From the NCBI GenBank assembly GCA_002418285.1, contig DIDT01000072.1, forward strand, positions 62,001 to 126,000: 64,000 bases of DNA, given 5' to 3'. Under the pieces are notes generated by a model, which was not told the DNA's origin, searched no databases, and saw only the letters and a program-made list of their open reading frames with translations. Position numbers and translations under genes: made by a program. Source of the DNA: Phycisphaerales bacterium UBA5793 (GTDB lineage: Bacteria; Planctomycetota; Phycisphaerae; Phycisphaerales; UBA5793). The first letter of the stretch is position 1, and every line of letters starts with the position of its first letter. Below are positions 1 through 9,495 of this stretch, one piece after another.

Positions 1-2
1 GT

Positions 3-1178
3 TTCTACGCCATGCTCTATTCATCCGCACGATCCGATGCATGGCAGATCGGACAATTCTCCTGCGACGGTCGTCTGCTCCGCGCGCAGACAGTTGATGT
101 GCCCGCGGCAGGGCTCGACGTTGATTCGCTGGCCGATGAACTCCAGGTTTCCGTCGGCATGATGGCATTGCTCCCCGCACTCACTGAGTCAATCGGCGAC
201 GCCTCAGACATTCGCAACGTCCGCCTGCTACCGCTTCGCACGGGTTGGGGGCTCTCGGCCGTGTTGCTGCACGACCGCCCGGTGCGCGAGATGGGCCTGT
301 CGCGCACGCAGATGTTGGCGCTGTGCGAGACGTGGGCCACCGCCATCGCGGCTGCCCGTCAGCACGAAGGGGCGCGGCAACTCGGCGAACAACTGGCTGA
401 ATCCAACCGCATCCTGACTGAAACCCAGGCCAAGCTCGCGCGATCCCAGGCGCTGGCCAGCCTCGGCGAAATGGCGGCCGGCGCGGCACATGAAATGAAC
501 AACCCGCTCTGCGTCATCTCGGGTCGATCGCAAGTGCTCGCCAGCCAGCTGGCCAATCCCCGCGATCGGCGCATGGCCGAGCAGATCGCCGAGCAGGCCC
601 AGCGCCTCAGCGATCTGATCACCAGCCTGCACCTGTTCACGGAGCCACCGCGCCCTGAGCCCGGTCGCGTGGGCCTCGGCGAACTCGTCAGCCGGGCCGT
701 CAAGATGTCAAGTGAGCGAGCCGGCAACAACGCGCCAATCTCCGTGCGACTCTCCGCCGATCTGCCCGACGCCTGGCTCGACGCCGATCAGGTCAGCAGC
801 GCACTGGTCGAGTTGATCGTGAACGCGGCCGAGGCGCGACCCAAGCACTTCGTTGACGTGCAGATTCAGGTCGACCCGCGCGAGAATCATCTGCTCATCC
901 TGGTTAAGGATGACGGGCAGGGCATGAATGCCCACACGCTGGAGCATGCGTTCGATCCGTTCTTCTCCGTCAAGCCGGCAGGTCGTCAGCCAGGGCTTGG
1001 CCTCGCCCGCGCCCAAAGACTTATCGCCGCCAACGGCGGAACGATCGAGTTTGAATCGCAACCCAATGTCGGCACGACGGCGCGGATCATCCTCAAGTCG
1101 TGGCGCGTTCCCGACGACGAGCAAACTCCGGCTGCGCGCCCGTCGGAAAACCCAACGGGCGAGGTGCAGGCGGCATGA
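3..1178 (+). CDS. Sensor histidine kinase, soluble, 5'-truncated by window edge
   Basis: ATP-dependent autophosphorylating kinase of a two-component system. The reading frame is open to the window edge, so the true start probably lies upstream; the first ATG inside is at 12. Counting from that ATG: a poorly defined N-terminal sensor (about 1-110), a coiled-coil linker (about 115-150), the H-box around His160 (AAGAAHEMNNPL), then a HATPase_c domain with N-box (ELIVNAAEA), G1 box (DDGQGM) and G2 box (GLGLARAQ). No membrane segment is visible in the part present, which suggests a cytoplasmic sensor. The next gene on the same strand encodes a receiver-like protein 79 bp downstream, so the two probably work together, although that receiver lacks its phosphorylation site. 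Confidence 0.85.
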   Translation, partial: FYAMLYSSARSDAWQIGQFSCDGRLLRAQTVDVPAAGLDVDSLADELQVSVGMMALLPALTESIGDASDIRNVRLLPLRTGWGLSAVLLHDRPVREMGLSRTQMLALCETWATAIAAARQHEGARQLGEQLAESNRILTETQAKLARSQALASLGEMAAGAAHEMNNPLCVISGRSQVLASQLANPRDRRMAEQIAEQAQRLSDLITSLHLFTEPPRPEPGRVGLGELVSRAVKMSSERAGNNAPISVRLSADLPDAWLDADQVSSALVELIVNAAEARPKHFVDVQIQVDPRENHLLILVKDDGQGMNAHTLEHAFDPFFSVKPAGRQPGLGLARAQRLIAANGGTIEFESQPNVGTTARIILKSWRVPDDEQTPAARPSENPTGEVQAA

Positions 1179-1257
1179 GGTTCTCAGACAGTCAAGCAGT
1201 AGTTCGATTTGATCGCGGCGTGTGGATCCGATCATCGCAAACACGAGGGAGAGTGTC

Positions 1258-2388
1258 GTGAAGAAGGCTCGCAGCAAACCCATGCAGGTGGACTCGACGA
1301 CACAAATGCCCGCGACGCCGGTCATTTCGGGCCGCATCCTCGTGATCGACGCCGATCCCGCCACCGCAGCCACAACCGAGCGGGCCGTCGCCGGGTCTGC
1401 TCTGGTCATCGTCGCGGCTCCAAACATGCGCCAGGCCGTCGAGCGACCGGACTTCACGCAGTTCGATCTGGTTTTCGCCGTGGCGCAGGACCTTGCCGAC
1501 CTCGAAGATATCGCATCGAAACTGCGCGAGATGCGCTCGGCTGCCCGCCTTGTCGTGCTGTGCACCAGGGATGACTTTCAACTGGCCGTGCACGCCATGC
1601 GCGCCGGTGCGATCGACTGCCTCACGATACCGCTGTGCGAGACGGACCTTCGTATTCGACTCTTCGACGCGCTCAACCACGCTCAGCGCGACCGCCAGCA
1701 GCAACAGCGATTCGACCAACTCAAGCGCATCTGCAAGCGCATGAACACGACGCGCATCGATGTCACCAACCAGGTCGACTCGCTGTGCAACGATCTGGTA
1801 CACGCCTACCAGGAACTGACTGATCAGATTTCGCACGTCACCGCTGTGACCGAGTTCGCCGCTGTCATCCGCCAGGAACTCGACGTTGAGGAACTGCTCC
1901 GCACCACTCTCGAGTACCTGCTGCGCAAGCTCGGCCCGACCAATGCAGCGATATTCCTGCCTTCGGCCGGTGACGACTTTACCCTCGGCGCCTACATCAA
2001 CTACGACTGCACGCAGGACACCAGCAACTTCCTGCTCGAGCACCTGGCCGATGTCATCACACCGCTCCTGCTCGAAGAAACCGAGCTGCTCGAGTTTATC
2101 GACAACGTTTCACTCAAAGACTGGATGGGAGAGGATGCGGATTTCCTTGTCGATTCACATCTGCTGACCTTTTCGTGTCAGCATGATGGCGAATGCCTGG
2201 CGATCTTCACGCTCTGGCGCGATATCAAGACGCCATTTGCGCCGGACCTGGTCAACATGCTGCGTTCGCTCTCGGCCGTATTCACGCGCCAACTGGCGCA
2301 TGTCATTCACGTCCACCATCGTCACCTGCCCGATGACGACTACCCGCCGTTTTCGGATAGCGATGACGAGGGCGGACTCGCCGCCTAA
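1258..2388 (+). CDS. Degenerate receiver plus GAF-like domain protein
   Basis: The start is taken as GTG at 1258 because GAGGGAG lies 6 nt upstream; an in-frame GTG at 1222 is the alternative. The product is 376 aa. The first ~130 residues have a response-regulator receiver layout (RILVIDAD with acidic residues after beta-1), but the phosphoacceptor position reads FDLVFAVAQDL instead of the usual DLVLLDxxLP, and the KP motif after beta-5 reads TIPL. The domain is therefore probably not phosphorylated by the normal route. A helical linker follows (about 150-200), then a GAF-like sensor region (starting near TEFAAVIRQELDVEELL). There is no DNA-binding domain. It may be a scaffold or ligand-responsive partner of the kinase encoded just upstream. 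The fold call is by motif only. Confidence 0.65.
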   Translation: MKKARSKPMQVDSTTQMPATPVISGRILVIDADPATAATTERAVAGSALVIVAAPNMRQAVERPDFTQFDLVFAVAQDLADLEDIASKLREMRSAARLVVLCTRDDFQLAVHAMRAGAIDCLTIPLCETDLRIRLFDALNHAQRDRQQQQRFDQLKRICKRMNTTRIDVTNQVDSLCNDLVHAYQELTDQISHVTAVTEFAAVIRQELDVEELLRTTLEYLLRKLGPTNAAIFLPSAGDDFTLGAYINYDCTQDTSNFLLEHLADVITPLLLEETELLEFIDNVSLKDWMGEDADFLVDSHLLTFSCQHDGECLAIFTLWRDIKTPFAPDLVNMLRSLSAVFTRQLAHVIHVHHRHLPDDDYPPFSDSDDEGGLAA

Positions 2389-2409
2389 CGCCTTTGAAGC
2401 GGCCCCACA

Positions 2410-4041
2410 CTACTCGACCAGTCGCCCCTTCAGGGTCAGCGTGCGCGACTCCTCGATCTGCACCGGCACGATTCGACCTATCAGTGCCTGTGCCTGTTCG
2501 CGCGGCACATCGAAAACAGTGATCAGATCGCCTTCGGTGCGACCGCTCAACTGCACAATCGACGAATCGCCCCACTCCGCTGGCGATGACGTCGAGCAAC
2601 TCCCCCCACCGCAGTCGCCGTCATCGGCGGCGCCCAGTGAAGCGCCGTTGACGGTCAAACCCGTCACGCCACGCCCCCCCGCCAGCACCGGTTCGCGTCG
2701 CGCCTGCACGGTGGACATCCCCTCGACAAACACATCCAGCGTCGAGCCGATCTGGGCCGTGTGGATGGCGCGTGAGATCTCCCCCTGGACTTCCAGCAGC
2801 GCGTTGTTTCGCCGCCGCTTGGTGTCGTCGGGCACGTCATCGGGCAGTTTGTCGTACGCGGGCGTGCCTGGTCGCGGCGAATACTTGAAAATGAAGCAAT
2901 TCTTGAACCGCGCCCAGCGCATCAGTTCTGCCGTCGCCTCAAAGTCGGCTTCCGTCTCACCCGGGAAGCCGACAATTACGTCGCTGGCGATCATGACTCC
3001 GGGCAGGTACGCTCGAATTCGCTCGATGAAATCGCGATACTCCTCGACGGTGTATCCGCGGTTCATCGCATCGAGGATTCGATTCGACCCCGACTGCACC
3101 GGCACGTGAATGTAGCGGCAGATGCGAGGGCAATCGCGAATCACTTCGAGCACATCGTTGCCAAAATCGCGCGGGTAGCTCGTCACGAAGCGCAGTCGTT
3201 TGAGTTTCGGCACTTCGTCGTGAATCCGTCGCAACAGGTCGGCAAACGTCGTCACCGTGTGCCCCGTCAGCGGATCGCGCTCATGCCCACCAGTAAACGA
3301 CCGCCCTTTCTGTGGCTGCATCAGTCCATCAACCTTTACGGCCGAATCGTGCTCGAAGCGATAGTGATTGACCGTCTGACCCAGCAGCGTGATCTCCACC
3401 ACGCCGCGGTCGACCAGCGTGCGGCATTCTTCAATGATGTGATCCGGCGGGCGATGCATCTCCGCGCCGCGCGTGAAGGGCACGACGCAGTAAGTGCAGA
3501 ACTTGTTGCACCCGCGGGTGATGCGGACGTAGGCGCTGCGACCCGCGGAGCGCTGATCGTCCGGGGCGAAGCTGCGCGCCAGGTCCAGCAGTTCGAGGCT
3601 GTCCTCCGCCGCCGCAAGCGTGCCTGAGCGCCGTGAGGTGTTGCCCTGCAGTGCGATGGCCGGCTCGGCCGTCGTGCTCGCATTACGCAGCAGCAGCGGC
3701 AACTTGTCCAGCTCGCCCGGGCCGCAGAGCAGATCGACCTGTGGAAATTTGCGGATCATGTCGAGACCGTCTCGCTCCGCCATGCACCCGAGCACCCCCA
3801 GCAACAGGTCCGGCTGCCGGGCTTTGCGAGCCCTCATCATCCCCAGCCGCGACCAGACCTTCTGCTCCGCCTGTTCGCGCACCGAGCAGGTGTTGTAGAG
3901 GATCACTCCCGCCTCGTTCGCATCCGGCGTAAACCGATACCCCAGCGCGCGCAGCTGCGTCGTCACCAGTTCGGAGTCCAGTTCGTTCATCTGGCATCCG
4001 AAGGTCTCGAGGTACACGAGTTTCGCGGAGTCGGCGGACAT
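2410..4041 (-). CDS. miaB: tRNA-2-methylthio-N6-dimethylallyladenosine synthase (MiaB)
   Basis: Radical SAM methylthiotransferase that adds the methylthio group at C2 of i6A37 in tRNAs. The N-terminal UPF0004 domain carries auxiliary [4Fe-4S] ligands Cys16, Cys52 and Cys86 (LETFGCQMN, NTCSVR, LGCMAER). The radical SAM motif is RGCNKFCTYC (Cys178, 182, 185), and a TRAM domain lies at the C-terminus. It is longer than the usual ~440-480 aa (543 aa here): there is extra sequence before the SAM motif (about 130-165), an insert after it (about 230-262), and a Gly/Cys-rich insert inside the TRAM region. The start at 4041 is close to the conserved N-terminus; an ATG at 4053 is possible. It is divergent from ruvB, with only about 37 bp between starts, and convergent with the receiver-GAF gene. 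Confidence 0.93.
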   Translation of the reverse strand: MSADSAKLVYLETFGCQMNELDSELVTTQLRALGYRFTPDANEAGVILYNTCSVREQAEQKVWSRLGMMRARKARQPDLLLGVLGCMAERDGLDMIRKFPQVDLLCGPGELDKLPLLLRNASTTAEPAIALQGNTSRRSGTLAAAEDSLELLDLARSFAPDDQRSAGRSAYVRITRGCNKFCTYCVVPFTRGAEMHRPPDHIIEECRTLVDRGVVEITLLGQTVNHYRFEHDSAVKVDGLMQPQKGRSFTGGHERDPLTGHTVTTFADLLRRIHDEVPKLKRLRFVTSYPRDFGNDVLEVIRDCPRICRYIHVPVQSGSNRILDAMNRGYTVEEYRDFIERIRAYLPGVMIASDVIVGFPGETEADFEATAELMRWARFKNCFIFKYSPRPGTPAYDKLPDDVPDDTKRRRNNALLEVQGEISRAIHTAQIGSTLDVFVEGMSTVQARREPVLAGGRGVTGLTVNGASLGAADDGDCGGGSCSTSSPAEWGDSSIVQLSGRTEGDLITVFDVPREQAQALIGRIVPVQIEESRTLTLKGRLVE

Positions 4042-4078
4042 GGCCACAATCATAGGATTCAACCGCGAGGCGCGTATC

Positions 4079-5125
4079 ATGCCCACAATGGCACGCGAGC
4101 GCATTGTGACGGCTGAACGCCTCGATCCCGATGAGGAACGACTCAACTGGTCGTTGCGCCCCACCCAGCTCGACGATTACGTCGGCCAGCCTCAGCTCGT
4201 CGAACGCCTGCGCATTGCCATCCAGGCCGCCAAACAGCGCGGCGAACCGCTTGAGCACATTCTCCTGCACGGCCCGCCCGGACTGGGCAAGACCACCCTC
4301 GCGCATGTCATCGGCCACGAAATGGGCGGCCAGGTCCATCTCACCTCCGGCCCGGCGCTCACGCGCGCCGGCGATCTGGTCGGCCCACTCACGAAACTCA
4401 AGCGCGGCGACATCCTCTTCGTCGACGAGATTCATCGTCTCCCGGCCGCTGTCGAAGAATACATCTATCCCGCGATGGAAGATTTCCGCATCGACGTCTC
4501 CGTCGATTCCGGCATGCACGCCCGATCAATCACGCTCAATGTGGAGCCGTTCTGCCTGATCGGCGCGACCACGCGGGCCGGGCTTGTCTCTGGCCCGCTG
4601 CGCAGTCGTTTCGGCATGACGCACCATCTGGAGTTCTACAGCGAAACAGACCTGCACACCATCGCCCACCGCTCGGCGAGTCTGCTTCATATGCAGTGCG
4701 ACTGCGAGGACACCCTGGCGCTGCCGGCGAAGCGGAGCCGCGGCACACCCCGCATTGTGAATCGATTGCTTCGCCGTATTCGCGATTACGCGCAGGTGCA
4801 CAACAACGGAATCGTCAACCCCGACATTGTCGCTGAAGCACTCACGCTCGAAGGCATCGACGCGCTGGGCCTCGATCCGCTCGACCGCAAGTATCTCAAG
4901 GTACTCGGCACGACGTTCCAGGGCGGTCCGGCCGGCATCGAAGCCATCGCCGCCACCATGAGCGAAGAATCCGACACGCTCGAAGAAGTGGTGGAGCCTT
5001 ACCTGCTCCAGTGCGGCTATCTCACCCGCACCCGACGCGGCCGCCAACTCACCCAGCGGGGAGCGGCACACGTCGGCATTACGCTGGCCAGTACAAGCTC
5101 CGAAGCGCCGCTCTTTGAGGAGTAG
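4079..5125 (+). CDS. ruvB: Holliday junction branch migration helicase RuvB
   Basis: AAA+ motor that, with RuvA, drives branch migration of Holliday junctions. 348 aa, the usual size. Walker A GPPGLGKTT, Walker B DEIHRL, sensor GATTRAG and arginine-finger segment GPLRSRFG are all present, followed by the winged-helix C-terminal domain (KYLKVLGTTFQGGPAGIEAIA). The start at ATG 4079 is chosen because GAGG lies 8 nt upstream; ATG 4088 (MARER) is also possible. An earlier in-frame ATG at 4040 would overlap the miaB start and is less likely. ruvA and ruvC are not in this window. Confidence 0.96.
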   Translation: MPTMARERIVTAERLDPDEERLNWSLRPTQLDDYVGQPQLVERLRIAIQAAKQRGEPLEHILLHGPPGLGKTTLAHVIGHEMGGQVHLTSGPALTRAGDLVGPLTKLKRGDILFVDEIHRLPAAVEEYIYPAMEDFRIDVSVDSGMHARSITLNVEPFCLIGATTRAGLVSGPLRSRFGMTHHLEFYSETDLHTIAHRSASLLHMQCDCEDTLALPAKRSRGTPRIVNRLLRRIRDYAQVHNNGIVNPDIVAEALTLEGIDALGLDPLDRKYLKVLGTTFQGGPAGIEAIAATMSEESDTLEEVVEPYLLQCGYLTRTRRGRQLTQRGAAHVGITLASTSSEAPLFEE

Positions 5126-5172
5126 TCACGGGCGCGGCCGGGCACCGCGGCCAGATACGGCTGGAATCGATC

Positions 5173-5637
5173 CTACTTTCGCGCGCCGACGGTCACCTTG
5201 ACCAACTGCTCCTCCTTGCACAGCACGCCGCCGGGTGCACCGTCGATTACATCCTGGAGGGTCATGGCGCCGAGTCGCTGCTCCATGATCTCCATGATGT
5301 GATCCATCTCACTGTGCAGCGGGCACAGATGCGTCTTGTGCTCCATGCGGTCGAGCGGGCACACTCGAATGCGCGGCAACGGATCGATGGCGTCCACAAT
5401 CTGCAGCAGGGAGGTGCGCTTCGGATCGCACAGGATTCGGAAACCACCCCCGCGACCGCGCCGGCCACGCACCAACTTGGCTCGGCCCAGCGACTGCAGC
5501 ACCTTGACCGCGTAATCGGCGGGAACACGGGTCTCCCTCGCCACGTCAATGGCTGTCAGCACGCCGCTGTCGCGGTCAATGGCCTCGGCCAGTGCGATCA
5601 TGATCCGCAGGGCGTACTCGGCGGTGGTTGACATCAT
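5173..5637 (-). CDS. Rrf2-family transcriptional regulator
   Basis: 154-aa winged-helix regulator of the Rrf2 family (IscR/NsrR/CymR relatives). The N-terminus MMSTTAEYALRIMIALA and the wing region RGRRGRGGGF are typical. The start at 5637 has AGGAG 11 nt upstream. Cysteines sit at 70, 93, 105 and 140. The family's Fe-S regulators usually have three clustered cysteines; here two remain, 12 residues apart, and the position midway between them (99) is Glu. It could hold a cluster with a non-Cys ligand or be cluster-free. It is the last gene of the leftward DUF1015-serA-serC cluster, 43 bp after serC, so it may be co-transcribed with serine synthesis. Its target is unknown. Confidence 0.88.
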   Translation of the reverse strand: MMSTTAEYALRIMIALAEAIDRDSGVLTAIDVARETRVPADYAVKVLQSLGRAKLVRGRRGRGGGFRILCDPKRTSLLQIVDAIDPLPRIRVCPLDRMEHKTHLCPLHSEMDHIMEIMEQRLGAMTLQDVIDGAPGGVLCKEEQLVKVTVGARK

Positions 5638-5680
5638 GCGGGTGCAATCTCCTGCATCAAGCGTCAGAGACAATCAGGGC

Positions 5681-6769
<1,089 letters not shown>

Positions 6770-6828
6770 GACCCCGCCCTTCTATGGAATGCACTGGCGA
6801 TGGTCGCCAGATCCTCACGCGTCCACTC

Positions 6829-8037
6829 TCATCTGATGGTCAACAGTTTTACGCTGATGATGTTATCGTTGCCCGTGCGGATGCGATCGAGCGTCTCATC
6901 CTTCGGACGACCGACCACGTGCACCTTGGCACAGGTCGCCTCAGCACCGTGGTAGTTGATGTTTTCGACTTCCTCGACGTTAAGTGACTCGTCCGCCAGC
7001 GCCTTGAACACGTGCGACAGCACGCCCGGCTTATTGCGATGACGAACCGAAAGCACGTGCGTCGCGTGCGTGCCCGCGTGGCGGTTAATGCAGTTGAGTA
7101 CTGTGTGGTTGGCGACATAGCAACTCATGATTCGAACCGCCTCGTGCGCGATGGCGATCTGAGCTTCATCCGTCGAGGCGCCGATGTGGTGCGTTCCATA
7201 GACATTGCGATGCTGAGCCAACTCGCTCTTGAACTCGGCGACGGGGCTGCCCGGCTCGCCCTGGTACACGTCCAGACCGGCACGAATGCCCTTCTTTTCG
7301 ATCGCCGCCAGGAGCGCCGCCTCATCGATGACCGTGCCGCGCGAGGTATTGATCAGGTAGGCACCGGGCTTCATGACGTCGAGGAACTCGGCGTTGACGA
7401 AGTTGGCCGTGTCCTTGTCGCCCCTGATGTTGATGGTCACGATGTCGCTGAGTCGCGCCACTTCGATCGGAGTCGCGCAGTAACCGATGCCCAACTCTTC
7501 GGCCTGATCGAGCGTCAGATTCCGCGACCACGACACGACCTTCATGCCAAAGGCCTGCGCTCGCTTGAGGATCAACGTGCCAATCTGCCCAAGGCCCACA
7601 ATGCCCAGCGTGCGGCCGTGGAGTCCGCGGGCTTTGCTGTATTCCTTCTTGTTCCACTTGCCTGCTCGCAGGTCCGCCGTCTGGTCGGGAATGCGCCGGT
7701 CACATGAGCAGATCAGCCCCATGACCAGTTCGGCAACGGCGATCGCGTTCTTGCCCGGACAATTCGCAACGAACACGCCCAGGCTCGACGCTGTCTTCAC
7801 ATCGATGCTGTCCACGCCGGCGCCGGCGCGGATCACCAGTCCCAACTGCGTCCCGGCTTTGAGCGCCTCGCCCGACACTCTCTTGCCGCGCACGATGAGC
7901 ACTTCCGGCTCGACCTGCGCCAGCATGGCCGCCAATTCGTCTGCCGGAACATCAGGATTGTGAACCACTTCACATCCCAGTTCCTTGAGCCCGTCGACGC
8001 CCACCTTTTCGAACTTGTCCGCGATCAGCACTTTCAT
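6829..8037 (-). CDS. serA: D-3-phosphoglycerate dehydrogenase with ACT domain (SerA)
   Basis: NAD-dependent first enzyme of serine biosynthesis, oxidising 3-phosphoglycerate. 402 aa. It has the D-2-hydroxyacid dehydrogenase fold: Rossmann loop GIVGLGQIGTL (about 145-155) and catalytic residues Arg233 (NTSRGT), Glu261 (QGEP) and His284 (HHIGAST). A C-terminal ACT domain (about 328-402, HRNKPGVLSHVF) is the usual site of serine feedback inhibition. The length fits the short ACT-only type, without the extra ASB domain of ~525-aa forms. It sits between DUF1015 (46 bp upstream) and serC (59 bp downstream), probably one operon. Confidence 0.95.
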   Translation of the reverse strand: MKVLIADKFEKVGVDGLKELGCEVVHNPDVPADELAAMLAQVEPEVLIVRGKRVSGEALKAGTQLGLVIRAGAGVDSIDVKTASSLGVFVANCPGKNAIAVAELVMGLICSCDRRIPDQTADLRAGKWNKKEYSKARGLHGRTLGIVGLGQIGTLILKRAQAFGMKVVSWSRNLTLDQAEELGIGYCATPIEVARLSDIVTINIRGDKDTANFVNAEFLDVMKPGAYLINTSRGTVIDEAALLAAIEKKGIRAGLDVYQGEPGSPVAEFKSELAQHRNVYGTHHIGASTDEAQIAIAHEAVRIMSCYVANHTVLNCINRHAGTHATHVLSVRHRNKPGVLSHVFKALADESLNVEEVENINYHGAEATCAKVHVVGRPKDETLDRIRTGNDNIISVKLLTIR

Positions 8038-8083
8038 GGCTTGTCCCCGCCTTAAAATTGGCCCAGTCTATCCTCTTCACCGC

Positions 8084-9310
8084 TTAGTCGAGTGTATGCA
8101 CGAGCAATCCGCTACGGAGTTTCGGCTCAAACCAGGTGCTCTTTGGGGGCATAATCCGCCCTGCATCTGATACTGCCATCAACTGCTCCACCGTCGTCGG
8201 ATACATCGAGAACGCGATCGCCATCTCCCCGCTGTTCACCCGCCGCTCGAGCTCCGCCGTACCCCGGATTCCACCCACAAAGTCGATCCGTTTGTCCGTC
8301 CGAATGTCGCCGATTCCCAGGATCGGCCCAAGCACTCGGGCTTCGACCAGTGCCACGTCCAGCGACTCGATCGGGTTGCTGCGGTCGATGCTCTTCTCAT
8401 CAATCTCCAGCAGGTGCCACTTCTTGTCCAGGTACACGCACACGGAGCCGGGCCCGGGCGGCGCGGGATTGCCCGTCGCACTCACCCGCCCCACGCGGCG
8501 CAACAGTTCGAGCACCTGCGCCGGGTTCTTGCCGTTGAGGTCCTTGACCACGCGGTTGTACGACAGGATGCGCACTTCTGACGCCGGGAACAGCACCGCG
8601 AGAAACCAGTTGTACTCTTCATCGCCCGCGTGAATCGCGTTGCCCTCGCGCAGTTCCTTCCCCGCGCGCCACGCGCTGGCGCAGCGGTGGTGCCCATCGG
8701 CGACATACACATACGGCACCCCGGCAAACGCCTTCACAATCGCATCTGCCGACGGTGCCTTCCACATCGTGTGCTGCACACCGTCGACAGCCGTGAAGTC
8801 ATACAGCGGCTCACCCTTCATCGCCTCGGCAATCAACTTGCCCAGCGCCGCATCATCCTTGTACGTCAGGAACACCGGTTCGGCGTTGGCATTCATCTCC
8901 AGCACGTGGCGCGTGCGATCATCTTCCTTGTCCCGCCGCGTCTTCTCGTGCTTCTTGATGAGGTCGCGCTCGTAGTCGTCGATGTGCACGCAGCCCATCA
9001 GCCCCGTTTGCGCCTTGCCGCCCATCACCAGCCGGTAGATGTAGATGCTCGGCGTTGCATCGCGCACCAGCGTCCCCTCGGCCTGGAACCGATCTAGATT
9101 CGCGCGCCCCATCGCATAGATGCGATCATCGTGCGGATCCATGTCTGCAGGCAGGTCAATGTCGGGTCGGCACACGTGCAAAAAGCTGACCGGATTGCCT
9201 TCCGCCAGCACCGCCGCCTCATCGCGGTTTACCACGTCGTACGGCACCGACGCCACCTTGGCCGCCAGATCCTTGGGGGGTCGAAGAGCACGCAGAGCAT
9301 TGAAACGCAT
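8084..9310 (-). CDS. DUF1015 family protein
   Basis: 408-aa conserved protein of unknown biochemical function. Family marks: an N-terminal VASVPYDVVNRDEA segment, the central ADGHHRCASAWRAG motif, and the C-terminal STWFEPKLRSGLLVH. The cluster of conserved His/Asp residues suggests an enzyme, but none has been assigned with certainty as far as I know. It is the first gene of the leftward cluster with serA and serC, only 46 bp before serA. DUF1015 genes are often found beside serA/serC in other bacteria (established context), which argues for a role linked to serine or 3-phosphoglycerate metabolism (inference). Confidence 0.9.
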   Translation of the reverse strand: MRFNALRALRPPKDLAAKVASVPYDVVNRDEAAVLAEGNPVSFLHVCRPDIDLPADMDPHDDRIYAMGRANLDRFQAEGTLVRDATPSIYIYRLVMGGKAQTGLMGCVHIDDYERDLIKKHEKTRRDKEDDRTRHVLEMNANAEPVFLTYKDDAALGKLIAEAMKGEPLYDFTAVDGVQHTMWKAPSADAIVKAFAGVPYVYVADGHHRCASAWRAGKELREGNAIHAGDEEYNWFLAVLFPASEVRILSYNRVVKDLNGKNPAQVLELLRRVGRVSATGNPAPPGPGSVCVYLDKKWHLLEIDEKSIDRSNPIESLDVALVEARVLGPILGIGDIRTDKRIDFVGGIRGTAELERRVNSGEMAIAFSMYPTTVEQLMAVSDAGRIMPPKSTWFEPKLRSGLLVHTLD

Positions 9311-9495
9311 GTGGGCCTCCAGCTGCCGGCACGACGGATATTCGGGTCCGTATTAGGGTAAGACCGCCGTCCCCGCTGGCATAGCGCCAAGGCGGTAGTG
9401 CCTTGCCCCTAAAGGTGCGCACCAACATCCCGCCGACCGCGCCGGTTCGCCCCCTGACCGTCACTTCGACGCCACAAACCACATCGGCTTCGCCC

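Noticed and set aside
5126..5172. GC-rich weak hairpin between ruvB and the Rrf2 gene
   Set aside because: Short imperfect stem, no T-run; too weak to call a terminator.
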